DNA of 64,000 nucleotides from CAVVSD01 sp963757125 (GTDB taxonomy: Bacteria; Actinomycetota; Thermoleophilia; Solirubrobacterales; Solirubrobacteraceae): the NCBI GenBank assembly GCA_963757125.1, contig CAVWQP010000005.1:310001-374000 (forward strand). Direction: 5' to 3'. Both the position numbers and the translations under genes were made by a program. Positions 43,961 through 52,787 of this stretch are shown in pieces. The notes under the pieces were generated by a model. It saw only the letters and a list, made by a program, of their open reading frames with translations. It was not told the origin of the DNA and searched no databases. The first letter of the stretch is position 1; every line of letters begins with the position of its first letter.

Positions 43961-44541
43961 GCACGCGCGAGGACCTCGCCGGCGCGCTCGGCGCCGTCCT
44001 GCTCGAACCCGAGGAGGCGCTCGGCCTCGACGTCCACGGCCGCACCGACGCCGCGGTCCTCGTCCCGCTGTACCTCCAGGACGGCGACCTGCACGCGGTC
44101 CTGACCCGCAGGCCGGACGACATGCGCCGGCACGCGGGCGAGGTCGCGTTCCCCGGCGGCCGTCAGGATCCGGGCGAGGACCTGCGCACGACGGCGCTGC
44201 GCGAGGCGGAGGAGGAGGTCGGCCTCCCCCGGGCCGACGTCGAGCTGCTCGGCGCGCTCAAGCCGGTGCCGACGCTGGCGACCGGCTACGCGATCTACCC
44301 CTTCGTCGGCCTCATCGACCCCGGCAAGGAGTGGGTGCTCTCGCCGCGCGAGGTCGAGGAGGTCATCGAGCCGTCGCTGACCGAGCTGCGCGAGGGCTAC
44401 GGCCGGCAGCGGATCGTCCGCCGCGGAATCCCGCTGCGCACCGACGTCTACATCGTGGGCGAGGCGTTCATCTGGGGCGCGACCGCCCGGATGCTCACCG
44501 ATCTGCTCGAGCGCATCGGCGCAGTCAGCCTGCCCGGCTAG
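43957..44541 (+). CDS. NudL-type Nudix hydrolase (CoA pyrophosphatase) with apparent CTG start
   Basis: 194 aa. LTRRPDDMRRHAGEVAFPGG is the NudL-specific motif and GGRQDPGEDLRTTALREAEE with EEVGL is the Nudix box (GX5EX7REUXEEXGU). It would hydrolyse CoA or acyl-CoA to phosphopantetheine and ADP. No ATG, GTG or TTG occurs in frame before the Nudix motif. The only sensible initiation point is the CTG that overlaps the OsmC stop (CTGA). Confidence 0.8.
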   Translation: MSTREDLAGALGAVLLEPEEALGLDVHGRTDAAVLVPLYLQDGDLHAVLTRRPDDMRRHAGEVAFPGGRQDPGEDLRTTALREAEEEVGLPRADVELLGALKPVPTLATGYAIYPFVGLIDPGKEWVLSPREVEEVIEPSLTELREGYGRQRIVRRGIPLRTDVYIVGEAFIWGATARMLTDLLERIGAVSLPG

Positions 44542-44545
44542 GGCA

Positions 44546-45385
44546 CTACGACCGCTCGATCGGCACGTCGACGAGGTTGCCCCACTCGGTCCACGAGCCG
44601 TCGTAGTTCTTGACGTCGTCGTGTCCGAGCAGCTCGTGCAGCACGAACCACGTGTGCGCCGAGCGCTCCCCGATCCGGCAGTAGGCGATGATCGGGTCGC
44701 CGGTGAGGACGCCCTTGGCGGTGTAGAGCGCCTCGAGGTCCTCCCTGGACTTGAAGCTGCCGTCCTCCTTGACCGCCTGGGCCCACGGCACGGACGCGGC
44801 GCCCGGGATGTGGCCGCCCCGCTGCGCGCCCTCGTGCTCGTAGCCCGCCGCGGCGATGATCTCGCCCGAGAACTCCTGGGGCGAGCGGACGTCGACCAGC
44901 CTGCGGTTCGTCCCGACGGCGGCGATGACCTCGTCGCGCAGCGCGCGGATCGCGGCGTCGCCCGGCTTGGCGGTGAACGTCGCGGGCGGATAGGAGGGCA
45001 CGTCGGGCGACGTCGGCCTCCCCTCCGCGATCCACTTCTCGCGCGGCCCGTCCATGAGCCGCACGGCGTCGTGGCCGTAGTACTTCAGGTACCAGTACGT
45101 GTAGGCCGCGAACCAGTTGTTGCGATCGCCGTAGAGCACGATCGTGTGGTCGTCGGAGATCCCCCGCGACCCGAGCAGCGCGCCGAAGTCCTCTGGCCCG
45201 AGGAAGCTGCGCCGCACCCGGTCCTGGAGGTCGTCCTGCCAGTCGAAACCGATGGCTCCAGGGATGTGACCCTCCCCGTAGAGCGAGCGGTTCTCGTCGA
45301 CCTCGACGATGCGGATCGACGGGTCGTCGAGGTGCTCGGCGACCCAGTCGGTGTCGACCAGCACGTCCCTTGCATGCTCCGTCAC
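44546..45385 (-). CDS. sseA: Thiosulfate/3-mercaptopyruvate sulfurtransferase (two-domain rhodanese)
   Basis: 279 aa, two rhodanese domains. The first is inactive-type (VLYGDRNNWFAAY, Asp where Cys would be). The second carries the active loop AYCRIGERSAHTW. RLVDVRSPQEFSGE and GGHIPGAASVPW are standard. It transfers sulfur from thiosulfate or mercaptopyruvate to cyanide or thiols. GTG start, 8 nt after TAGAGT, inside the end of the upstream gene. Confidence 0.9.
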   Translation of the reverse strand: MTEHARDVLVDTDWVAEHLDDPSIRIVEVDENRSLYGEGHIPGAIGFDWQDDLQDRVRRSFLGPEDFGALLGSRGISDDHTIVLYGDRNNWFAAYTYWYLKYYGHDAVRLMDGPREKWIAEGRPTSPDVPSYPPATFTAKPGDAAIRALRDEVIAAVGTNRRLVDVRSPQEFSGEIIAAAGYEHEGAQRGGHIPGAASVPWAQAVKEDGSFKSREDLEALYTAKGVLTGDPIIAYCRIGERSAHTWFVLHELLGHDDVKNYDGSWTEWGNLVDVPIERS

Positions 45386-45396
45386 GCAGCGGGACT

Positions 45397-45891
45397 CTAA
45401 CCGCGAGGGCCGAGCAAGGACGTGATCGCCGCGCGTGCCGCGGCGAGCCAGGCGTCGGTGTCCTGCGGGTCGGCCTCGAGCAGCGCGAAGGGCACCTCGT
45501 TGCGCTCGTTGGCCCGCACCATCTCCCGGATCCCCGAGGCGAACACGTCGTCCGGCAGCGGGCCGGAGGCCTCGTAGACGACCCCGCGCACCGTGGTGTC
45601 GACGGTCCGCTCGAGCATCATCTCCAGGCGCGATCCGTGCAGCGCGGCGACCTGCTCCGGGTCGCCCGTCGCGGTGCCGAGCAGCCACAGGAGCAGCGTC
45701 ACGTTGTCCAGCGCGTAGCGCAGCGTGCCGACGCGGTCGGGGTCGCCGCGCCAGGGCTCGGCGCCGATCGCGAGGATGTCTGGATCGCGCGCCTCCGTGC
45801 GGCTGACGACGCGCACGGCGTGGCCCTCGCCGGTGAGCTCCTCGGCGAGCCTCAGGCCCCGACGGCCGCCGCCCACGATCAGCGCGCGCAC
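45397..45891 (-). CDS. Short Rossmann-fold protein of unknown function
   Basis: 164 aa, start MRALIVGGGRRGLRLAEEL, a dinucleotide-binding loop, followed by HAVRVVSRTEA. Most of the rest is helical and unlike full-length dehydrogenases or epimerases, which are longer. It ends 11 nt before the rhodanese gene, so the two may share a transcript. Divergent from the 3-hydroxyacyl-CoA dehydrogenase. Confidence 0.65.
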   Translation of the reverse strand: MRALIVGGGRRGLRLAEELTGEGHAVRVVSRTEARDPDILAIGAEPWRGDPDRVGTLRYALDNVTLLLWLLGTATGDPEQVAALHGSRLEMMLERTVDTTVRGVVYEASGPLPDDVFASGIREMVRANERNEVPFALLEADPQDTDAWLAAARAAITSLLGPRG

Positions 45892-45914
45892 CGGCCGAGT
45901 GTAGGGTCACGGCC

Positions 45915-47432
45915 ATGACGGCACCCCGCATCGTCGGCGTCGTCGGTGCCGGGACGATGGGGGCCGGGATCGCCCAGCTCGCCGCGCAGTCGGGGCTCGA
46001 GACCGTGCTGCACGACCCGGTGCCCGAGGCCCTGGAACGTGGCGTCGCGCGCATGGAGGCGTCGTGGGCGAAGCGCGAGGTGGAAGGCGCGCGCGAGCGC
46101 CTGCGCCCGGTCGACGCGCTCGAGGAGCTCGAGGCCTGCGACCTCATCATCGAGGCTGCGCCCGAGCGACTGGAGCTCAAGGGCGAGCTGCTGCGCGAGC
46201 TCGCCGGCCACACCGGGGCCGTCCTGGCCACGAACACCTCGTCGCTGCCGGTGACCGCGGTCGGCGCGGCGTCGGGCTCGCCCGAGCGCGTCGTCGGGAT
46301 GCACTTCTTCAACCCGCCGCCGGTCATGCGGCTCGTCGAGGTCGTGGCGGGCGTCGACACGTCGCCCGAGTCCGTCGCCGTCGCCCGCGCGGCGGCCGAG
46401 GCGATGGGCCGCCGCGTCGTGGAGGTCGCCGACGGGATCGGGTTCCTCGTGAACCGGTGCAACCGCCCGTTCTCGCTCGAGGCGCTGCGCATCGTCCACG
46501 AGGGGCTGGCGACGCCTGAGGAGGTCGACCGCATCTGCAGGCTCGGCGGCGGCTTCCGCATGGGGCCGTTCGAGCTCATGGACCTCGTCGGCGTCGATGT
46601 CGGCCTGGAGATCGCGTGCTCGTTCTTCGAGCAGAGCTTCAACGAGCCGCGGTGGCGGCCGTCGCCGCTGCAGCGCCGCAAGGTCGACGCCGGCCATCTC
46701 GGCCGCAAGGCGGGGCGCGGCTGGTACGAGTACCCCGACGGGCGGCCCGTGCCGCGCGGGGAGGAGACCGCGCCGGAGCCCGGCGGGGGCGACGGGCTCG
46801 TCGTCATCGCGGGCGAGCTGCCGGTCGCGATCGAGCTGGCGCAGCTCGCGCGGGACGCGGGCTGGCGCGTCGCGGCGCCCGGCGACGTGGACGGCGAGGT
46901 GCCGTTCATCGCGATCGACGCGGGCGGCGACGAGTCCGAGCCGCTGCAGGGCGCGCCGCGCATGCTCCTGTGCGCCGAGGGCTCGCTCGCCGCGCAGGAG
47001 CTCGGCGGCCCGGCGGTCGGCTTCTCCGCGGTCCCGCCGCTGCGCGCCGGCGGCCTGCTGGAGCTGACCCGCGGCGCCGGCTCGTCCGATGCGACGGTCG
47101 CCGCCGCAGAGCGCTTCGCGCGGACGCTCGGGCTGCACGTCGCGTGGGTCGGCGACGCGCCGGGGCTCGTCCTGGCGCGGATCGTCGCGTCGCTCGTGAA
47201 CGAGGCGGGCTTCGCGATCGCGGAGGGCGTCGGCAGGGCGCAGGACGTCGACGAGGGGATGGAGCTGGGCCTCAACCACCCGCGCGGCCCGCTCGCATGG
47301 GCGGATGCGATGGGCATCGAGCACGTCGTGCGGGTCATCGACGGCCTGGCCGAGGGCACCGGTACCGACCGCTACGGGCTCGCGCCGCTGCTCGGCGCGA
47401 TGCTGCACGAGGACAGGACGTTCCACGGCTGA
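45915..47432 (+). CDS. 3-hydroxyacyl-CoA dehydrogenase (PaaH-like, two C-terminal domains)
   Basis: 505 aa. NAD fold GVVGAGTMGAGIAQLAAQSG, catalytic segment ATNTSSLPVTAV and GMHFFNPPPVMRLVEVV, then GFLVNRCNRPFSLEALRI. The C-terminal helical domain occurs twice (YEYPDGRP end and a second copy from AWVGDAPGLVLARI), as in PaaH/PimF-type enzymes. Acts in beta-oxidation or phenylacetate-type pathways. TAGGGT (45902-45907) lies 7 nt before the ATG. Confidence 0.88.
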   Translation: MTAPRIVGVVGAGTMGAGIAQLAAQSGLETVLHDPVPEALERGVARMEASWAKREVEGARERLRPVDALEELEACDLIIEAAPERLELKGELLRELAGHTGAVLATNTSSLPVTAVGAASGSPERVVGMHFFNPPPVMRLVEVVAGVDTSPESVAVARAAAEAMGRRVVEVADGIGFLVNRCNRPFSLEALRIVHEGLATPEEVDRICRLGGGFRMGPFELMDLVGVDVGLEIACSFFEQSFNEPRWRPSPLQRRKVDAGHLGRKAGRGWYEYPDGRPVPRGEETAPEPGGGDGLVVIAGELPVAIELAQLARDAGWRVAAPGDVDGEVPFIAIDAGGDESEPLQGAPRMLLCAEGSLAAQELGGPAVGFSAVPPLRAGGLLELTRGAGSSDATVAAAERFARTLGLHVAWVGDAPGLVLARIVASLVNEAGFAIAEGVGRAQDVDEGMELGLNHPRGPLAWADAMGIEHVVRVIDGLAEGTGTDRYGLAPLLGAMLHEDRTFHG

Positions 47433-47467
47433 CCTCACGTTCCGGCGCCGTGCAGCGTTTGCCCTCG

Positions 47468-47926
47468 ATGACCCCGCCGCCCTTCCAGCGACTGCTCGAC
47501 GCCCACGCGGGCGACGTGCTGCGCTTCCTCGTCGGCGCGGTCGGCCGTGAGGACGCGGACGACGCGTTCCAGGAGACGTTCCTGAGCGCGCTCCGCGCGT
47601 ACCCCGACCTCGCCCACGCGGACAACCTGCGCGCCTGGCTGTTCACGATCGCGCACCGCAAGGCGACCGACGTCCACCGGGCCCGCGCCCGCAGGCCGGT
47701 GCCGGTGGGCGACGTGGAGGAGCGGGCGGCGCCCGAGCCGCCCGACGCGTCGGACTGGGATCCCGTCCGCGAGCTGCCTCCCCGGCAGCGGGCGGTCCTC
47801 ACGCTGCGCTACGCGGCCGACCTGCCGCACCGAGACATCGCCGCGATCCTGGGCTGCAGCGAGGACGCCTCGCGCCGCGCAGCCGCCGACGGACTGAAGG
47901 CCCTTCGCAAGGAGCTCGTTCCATGA
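47468..47926 (+). CDS. ECF sigma factor
   Basis: 152 aa with region 2 (EDADDAFQETFLSALRAYPDL, NLRAWLFTIAHRKATD) and region 4 (PPRQRAVLTLRYAADLPHRDIAAILG). No anti-sigma gene follows. Instead the stop overlaps the start of an alkylguanine-DNA alkyltransferase gene (ATGA), so the two are translationally coupled. Its regulon may concern alkylation damage; this is inference. Confidence 0.85.
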   Translation: MTPPPFQRLLDAHAGDVLRFLVGAVGREDADDAFQETFLSALRAYPDLAHADNLRAWLFTIAHRKATDVHRARARRPVPVGDVEERAAPEPPDASDWDPVRELPPRQRAVLTLRYAADLPHRDIAAILGCSEDASRRAAADGLKALRKELVP

Positions 47927-48510
47927 CCCGACTCACGCCCCCGACCGCCGACCCGACGGCCGCGCTGGCGCGCTTCGCCGCCACCGCCCCCGCCGACGTC
48001 TCCTACGCGTTCGTCGACTCGCCGGTCGGGACGATGATCGCCGCCGGCACCGAGCGCGGCCTGGCGTGCCTCGGCTACGAGGACCTCCACGGCGGCGCCG
48101 ACCCGCTGCTCGAGCGCATCGCCGCCGAGATCTCGCCGCGCGTCCTGCTCGCCCCGGCGAAGCTCGACCGCGTGCGGCGCGAGCTCGACGAGTACTTCGC
48201 GGGGACGCGCCAGGACTTCGACCTCGAGCTCGACCTCACGCTCGCGAGGCCGTTCGCACGGAAGATCCTCGCCGCGACGGCACGGATCCCGTTCGGCGCG
48301 ACGAGCACCTACGGCGAGATCGCGGCCGAGGCCGGCTCGCCGGGCGCAGCCCGTGCCGCGGGCGGCGCGCTGGGCTCCAACCCGATCCCGATCGTCGTCC
48401 CGTGCCATCGCGTGCTCGCCCGCAACGGGACGCTCCACGGCTACACGGGTGGGCTGCACCGCAAGCAGCAGCTGCTCGAGCTCGAGGGCGTGCGTACCCC
48501 CGGCATGTGA
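47923..48510 (+). CDS. ogt: Methylated-DNA--protein-cysteine methyltransferase
   Basis: 195 aa. The acceptor motif PIVVPCHRVLARNG, with preceding IPFGATSTYGEIAAEAGSPGAARA and GALGSNP, is diagnostic for Ogt/AGT proteins that remove O6-alkyl groups from guanine by transferring them to the Cys. N-terminal domain is divergent. Coupled to the ECF sigma gene upstream by ATGA overlap. Confidence 0.92.
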   Translation: MTRLTPPTADPTAALARFAATAPADVSYAFVDSPVGTMIAAGTERGLACLGYEDLHGGADPLLERIAAEISPRVLLAPAKLDRVRRELDEYFAGTRQDFDLELDLTLARPFARKILAATARIPFGATSTYGEIAAEAGSPGAARAAGGALGSNPIPIVVPCHRVLARNGTLHGYTGGLHRKQQLLELEGVRTPGM

Positions 48511-48575
48511 CCGATCGCACTTCCGTAACGCCCGCACAACGGTCCGTTCGCCGGTGCGGCCCGTACCCTCGATAT

Positions 48576-48848
48576 ATGACCCCGAATGCGGATCGCGCCC
48601 TGGCTTACGGCCGCGTCGTGAAGACGCTGGATGACCTGGGCCCGGCGAAGCTCCTCCCCGACGAGCAGGAGATCATCCGCAGAGCCGCGGATGCCATGCT
48701 CTTCGAGGAGGATGGATACGAGGCACTGACGGAGGTCGAGGATCTCGCCGAGCGCCTCGTCGAAGCCGACCGGTGGACGCCGGAGCGTGCGCGCGCGCTC
48801 GTCGACGACGTCGCCGCCTGCGGGCCGCTTGCCGGCGCCCGCGAGTAG
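48576..48848 (+). CDS. Small conserved-looking protein of unknown function
   Basis: 90 aa, acidic and helical (RALAYGRVVKTLDDLGPAKL, LPDEQEIIRRAADAMLF). The start is supported by TACCCT at 48564-48569, 6 nt upstream of the ATG. I do not recognise a family. It ends before a hairpin terminator. Confidence 0.65.
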   Translation: MTPNADRALAYGRVVKTLDDLGPAKLLPDEQEIIRRAADAMLFEEDGYEALTEVEDLAERLVEADRWTPERARALVDDVAACGPLAGARE

Positions 48849-48875
48849 ACACCACCCCCACCCACACAGCTGTTC

Positions 48876-48901
48876 AGAGGGCCGGCATCAGCCGGCCCTC
48901 T
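48876..48901 (+). terminator. Hairpin terminator
   Basis: Perfect 11-bp stem AGAGGGCCGGC / GCCGGCCCTCT with a 4-nt loop ATCA, 27 nt after the preceding stop and 37 nt before the next gene. No T-run follows. Confidence 0.65.
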
Positions 48902-48938
48902 GCGTGTCCGGGACGCCTGCCTCTGGTAGGAGTTGCAC

Positions 48939-49238
48939 ATGCGGCACGCCGTCACCGCGCGCGAGGTCGACGCGGAGATCGAACGGGCACGCGCGGCTCT
49001 GCTGTCCCTCGTCGCGCGATGCCCGCAGCGGCGGATCGTGGGAGTGCTCGAGGCCATCGAGGCCTTCATGGCGTCCGCGCGCCTCCGGGCGGAGCGGCGC
49101 GGCGACCCCGACGCGATGCGTCGCTTCTACATGGACCGCCTCGCGGCCCGGCAGGCCGTGGGGAGGCTGCGGCTGGGCGACCGGCGGGCCGGGCGCCGCG
49201 CGCTCGACCGCTACGTCGCGGCCGAGGAGCGTCGCTAG
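48939..49238 (+). CDS. Small basic protein of unknown function
   Basis: 99 aa, Arg/Ala-rich and probably all-helical (EVDAEIERARAALLSLVARC, AIEAFMASARLRAERR). A GGTAGGAG ribosome site precedes the ATG. No family recognised. Its stop overlaps the convergent thioredoxin reductase gene by 4 nt. Confidence 0.55.
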   Translation: MRHAVTAREVDAEIERARAALLSLVARCPQRRIVGVLEAIEAFMASARLRAERRGDPDAMRRFYMDRLAARQAVGRLRLGDRRAGRRALDRYVAAEERR

Positions 49239-50263
49239 GGCTTGGCCATCGGCGCGTACTGCGCCTCGGCCAGATCCACGTCGGGAAGCGGGTGCTCCGG
49301 GTGGACCTGGGGCGTGTCGCGCAGGTACCACTCCGCGTCGAGCGCCGCCTGACAGCCGGAACCGGCGGCCGTGATGGCCTGGCGGTAGGTGTGGTCGACG
49401 AGGTCGCCGGCCGCGAAGACGCCCGGGCGGTTCGTCCGCGTCGACGGAGCGTCCGTCTTCACGTAGCCCTCGTCGTCGGTGTCGACGAGGCCCTGGACGA
49501 TCTCCGACTGGGGCTCGTGGCCGATCGCGATGAACGCCGCGGTGCCCTCGAGCACGCGCTCCTCGCCGGTCTCGGCGTTGCGCAGCCGCGCGAACGGGAG
49601 GTCGTGACCCTCGCCCGGCGGCAGGAACTCCTCCACGACGAACGGCGTCAGCAGCTCGAGGTTCTCGGTCGACTTCGCGCGCTCGAGCATGATCTTCGAG
49701 GCGCGGAACTCGTCGCGACGATGCACGACGCTGACCTTGGAGCCGAACTTCGCGAGGAAGATCGCCTCCTCCATCGCGCTGTCGCCACCGCCGACCACGA
49801 TGATCGGACGGTCCTTGAAGAACGCGGCGTCGCAGGTGGCGCAGTAGGAGATGCCGCGGCCGCTCAGCTCCTCCTCGCCGGGCACGCCGAGCTTCTTGTG
49901 CTCGGCACCCATCGCGAGGATGACGGTGCGGGTGCGGTGCGCCTCGTCGCCGACCCAGACGGTGTGCAGGTCACCCGGCTCGGCGCCGAAGTCGATCTTC
50001 GTCGCGAGGTCCGTGATGAAGCGCGTGCCGAAGCGCTCGGCCTGGTCGCGCATGTGCTGCATGAGCGCGGGGCCCATGATCCCGGTGGGGAAGCCGGGGT
50101 AGTTCTCGACATCGGTCGTCTGCTGGAGCAGGCCGCCCCAGATGAAGCCCTCGACGAGCAGCGGCTGCAGGTTCGCGCGCGACGTGTAGAGCGCGGCGGT
50201 GTACCCGGCCGGCCCGCTGCCGACGATGACGACGTCTTCGATGCGATCGGTCTCGGTGGTCAC
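49235..50263 (-). CDS. trxB: Thioredoxin reductase
   Basis: 342 aa, NADPH-dependent flavoprotein. VIVGSGPAGYTAALYTSRA (FAD), the redox-active SYCATCDAAFF, VVGGGDSAMEEAIFLAKFG (NADPH) and VFAAGDLVDHTYRQAITAAGSG are all intact. GTG start 7 nt after TATACT (minus, 50276-50271), so a leaderless transcript is likely. No thioredoxin gene lies adjacent within the window. Confidence 0.93.
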   Translation of the reverse strand: MTTETDRIEDVVIVGSGPAGYTAALYTSRANLQPLLVEGFIWGGLLQQTTDVENYPGFPTGIMGPALMQHMRDQAERFGTRFITDLATKIDFGAEPGDLHTVWVGDEAHRTRTVILAMGAEHKKLGVPGEEELSGRGISYCATCDAAFFKDRPIIVVGGGDSAMEEAIFLAKFGSKVSVVHRRDEFRASKIMLERAKSTENLELLTPFVVEEFLPPGEGHDLPFARLRNAETGEERVLEGTAAFIAIGHEPQSEIVQGLVDTDDEGYVKTDAPSTRTNRPGVFAAGDLVDHTYRQAITAAGSGCQAALDAEWYLRDTPQVHPEHPLPDVDLAEAQYAPMAKP

Positions 50264-50270
50264 TTCAGAA

Positions 50271-50276
50271 AGTATA
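50271..50276 (-). promoter_or_regulatory. -10 element of trxB
   Basis: TATACT on the minus strand is followed by exactly 7 nt and then the GTG start codon. Such a spacing places transcription start at the start codon. The -35 would lie in the last codons of the upstream gene and is not obvious. Confidence 0.55.
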
Positions 50277-50292
50277 GCGACTTCGACTCAGA

Positions 50293-51417
50293 TCACACAC
50301 TGGCAGGTGCGAGCTCGCGCTCGTGCCGCTGGTCGCCCCAGCGCCGCACGGTCTTGCGCAGCTGGAAGTAGGCGATGAGCCCCGGGATCGTCGGCAGCCA
50401 GAACGCGAACGCCCGGTAGACGAGCACCGCGACGGTCGCCAGCCCGAAGTCCACGCCGAACGCCGAGAACGCCCCGATCATCGCGCCGTCCACGCCGCCG
50501 ACCCCGCCCGGGAGCGGGAGCAGGTTGCCGAGCATGCCGACCCAGAAGCCCATCGCGATGACCCAGATCGACGGCGCGTGGCCGAACGCGTGGAACGACG
50601 CCCACAGGGTCCCGATGTTGCAGAGCCAGAACACGAGCGCGCCCGCGAGAGCCGGATCGTTGCGGCGGACGTGGTCGAGCGCCGACCGCATGCCGGCCGA
50701 GAACGCCGCAGGCGCGTTCGCGAGGCGCTGCGCGACGCGCGCGAGGCGCCCGCCCCGCGCGACGAAGGTGTCCAGCCGCCGCTGCAGATCCGTCGGGACG
50801 AGCGCGAGCGCCAGCGCGATGAGGATCGCGATCCCCCCGAAGATCGCCGGCACGACCGTCACGGCGAACGGCGCTGGCCCGGGCAGGATCCCCGTGCGCA
50901 GCCCGAGGCCGAGCACCACGAGCGAGACCGTGTAGATCGAGTACTGGAGGATGAGGAACGCCAGCGTCTGGTCGGCGACCTCGCGGCGCGGCATCCCCGA
51001 GCGGCGCAGCGCCCAGGCGGTGAGCGCGATGCCGCCGACGCCGCCCGCACCGAACACGCGGGTCGCCGCCAGGCTCGCCATCGTGATCTGGTAGCTCGCC
51101 CGCAGGTCGATCGGCGATCCCGGGCGCACGAAGACGGCGTTGAAGAGGACGATGTAGCCCCCGAACGACGCGATCGTCATCACGAGCGCGACGAACAGCC
51201 AGACCGGGTCGCCGCCGCGCTCGATGCGCTCCCACGTGTCCTCGAGCCCGGCGATCTGCGGCAGGACGTAGTAGAGGAACGCGAGCGTCGCGACGACGAA
51301 CAGCAGGAGCAGGACGACGTGGCGCCGGGTGAACTCGAGTCGGGGCGCCTCCTCCTCGAGGTCGCGGCGCCGGGCCTCCTGATCCGGATGATCCGGATGG
51401 CTGTTCGTCGAGCTCAT
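50293..51417 (-). CDS. YbhN/AglD-type flippase-like integral membrane protein
   Basis: 374 aa with seven or eight hydrophobic helices. Segments TRVFGAGGVGGIALTAWALRRSG and GMLGNLLPLPGGVGGVDGAMI are typical of the lysylphosphatidylglycerol synthase TM region/UPF0104 family (the helix-G-G-V-G-x-D motif). Charged 30-residue N-terminus. May move a lipid-linked substrate across the membrane; no MprF catalytic domain is attached. Confidence 0.8.
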   Translation of the reverse strand: MSSTNSHPDHPDQEARRRDLEEEAPRLEFTRRHVVLLLLFVVATLAFLYYVLPQIAGLEDTWERIERGGDPVWLFVALVMTIASFGGYIVLFNAVFVRPGSPIDLRASYQITMASLAATRVFGAGGVGGIALTAWALRRSGMPRREVADQTLAFLILQYSIYTVSLVVLGLGLRTGILPGPAPFAVTVVPAIFGGIAILIALALALVPTDLQRRLDTFVARGGRLARVAQRLANAPAAFSAGMRSALDHVRRNDPALAGALVFWLCNIGTLWASFHAFGHAPSIWVIAMGFWVGMLGNLLPLPGGVGGVDGAMIGAFSAFGVDFGLATVAVLVYRAFAFWLPTIPGLIAYFQLRKTVRRWGDQRHERELAPASV

Positions 51418-51433
51418 CCCTGTTCAGGGTTCC

Positions 51434-52045
51434 CTACAGGCCCCGGCGCAACGCCGCGGACCGCGCGGCGCGGATGCTCTCGTCTCCGATCTGCGCCAGC
51501 ACGAAGAGGTCCGGCGTGATGTTCGACGCGAGCCGCTCGCGGACCTGCTCCAGCATCTCCGCCTCGGTGAGCGCGCGCAACGTGCGCCCGCGCGCGGGGA
51601 CATCGGCGAGCGCGACCGGCTGTCCGCCGATCCGCAGCGGCCCGTGGCGCGACACGTAGGCGAGGTCCTCGCGCACGTAGTTGGGCTCGGTGGCGTCGAG
51701 CGCGGCGATCGCGCCGGCCGGCACGGCGAGCAGCCACGCGTCCACCTCGGCGCCCGGCCACGGCACGATCGTCGCCGGGATCGCGCCGTGCCGCGACACG
51801 TGCGCGGAGAAGACGACGTCGGTGTCGGTCAGGACGACCGGCGTGGCGAGCACCGCAGCGGCGGCGCGCTCGCCGAGCTTGCGGCGCAGGACGACGGGCG
51901 ACGCGTTGGAGCCGTACGCGACCACGCCCACGGCGCCGGCCGCGATCGCCGCATCCACGTCCGCCGGCGCCGCCGGGTCCGGCGCCACGGCGTGCCACGG
52001 GTACCCGCGTGCGCGGGCGACCGCGGCGATCTCCTCCTCGGTCAG
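51434..52045 (-). CDS. Gamma-glutamylcyclotransferase-like protein, apparent CTG start
   Basis: About 203 aa. VVAYGSNASPVVLRRKLG resembles the glycine-rich entry loop of the cyclotransferase (GGCT) fold, and ATEPNYVREDLAYV fits its core. In frame, no ATG, GTG or TTG exists near the expected N-terminus. A CTG overlapping the upstream stop (CTGA at 52045-52042) is the natural start, with a GTG about 20 codons later as alternative. Function unproven. Coupled to the C26 hydrolase. Confidence 0.65.
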   Translation of the reverse strand: MTEEEIAAVARARGYPWHAVAPDPAAPADVDAAIAAGAVGVVAYGSNASPVVLRRKLGERAAAAVLATPVVLTDTDVVFSAHVSRHGAIPATIVPWPGAEVDAWLLAVPAGAIAALDATEPNYVREDLAYVSRHGPLRIGGQPVALADVPARGRTLRALTEAEMLEQVRERLASNITPDLFVLAQIGDESIRAARSAALRRGL

Positions 52046-52770
52046 GCCGCGAGCGCGCGCGAGCGCGCCTCGTCGACGAGCGAGTCGATCACCACGCTCG
52101 TGGCATCCGCCTCGGGATGCCACTGCACGCCCAGCGCGTAGCGCGCGCTGGGCAGCTCGATCGCCTCGGGCAGGTCGTCCTCCGTCGCCCAGCCGGTCAC
52201 CTGCAGGCCGTCGCCGATCCGGTCGACCGCCTGGTGATGGTGGGACTTCGTCGGGATGCGAACACCGCCGGCCGCACGCGCGGCGAGCGATCCGGGGACG
52301 AGGCGGACGTCGTGGTCGCCGAACGTGCCAGGGATCCGCCGGTGGTCCTCGTGGCCGATGAGCTCGGGGACGTGCTGGTGCAGCGTGCCGCCGCGGGCCA
52401 CGTTGAGGACCTGCATGCCGCGGCACACGCCGAGCACCGGCATGTCGCGCGCGACGGCGGCGGACACGAGGGCCAGCTCGAACGCATCGCGCAGTCCGGC
52501 CGCGCTGACCGACAGCGGATGGGGCTCGGCTCCGTAGGTCTCCGGCGCGAGATCCGCGCCTCCGGCGAGCAGGAGCGCGTCGAGGTGGTCGAGCGCCTCG
52601 TCCGGGTGCGCGATGAGATGCGCATCGGGCGGCAGGAGCGTCGCAACCCCGCCCGCGCGCTGGACGGCCTCGACGTAGGTCATCCCCACGACGGCCGCGT
52701 CCATCTCCCACACGCGGGCCCATGCCGCGTGCTCGACCGGGGTAGGGATGCCGACGACGGGGCGCGCCAC
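52042..52770 (-). CDS. Gamma-glutamyl-GABA hydrolase-like class I glutamine amidotransferase (peptidase C26)
   Basis: 242 aa. Oxyanion/nucleophile VLGVCRGMQVLNV with Cys near residue 115, the C26 GGADLAPETYG segment, SHHHQAVDRIGDGL and the catalytic VQWHPEAD are all present, as in PuuD-like enzymes that cleave gamma-glutamyl amides. GTG start (two adjacent GTGs). Translationally coupled to the cyclotransferase-like gene, which suggests joint gamma-glutamyl metabolism. Confidence 0.85.
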   Translation of the reverse strand: MARPVVGIPTPVEHAAWARVWEMDAAVVGMTYVEAVQRAGGVATLLPPDAHLIAHPDEALDHLDALLLAGGADLAPETYGAEPHPLSVSAAGLRDAFELALVSAAVARDMPVLGVCRGMQVLNVARGGTLHQHVPELIGHEDHRRIPGTFGDHDVRLVPGSLAARAAGGVRIPTKSHHHQAVDRIGDGLQVTGWATEDDLPEAIELPSARYALGVQWHPEADATSVVIDSLVDEARSRALAA

Positions 52771-52787
52771 CACTCGCAAGGTAGCGA

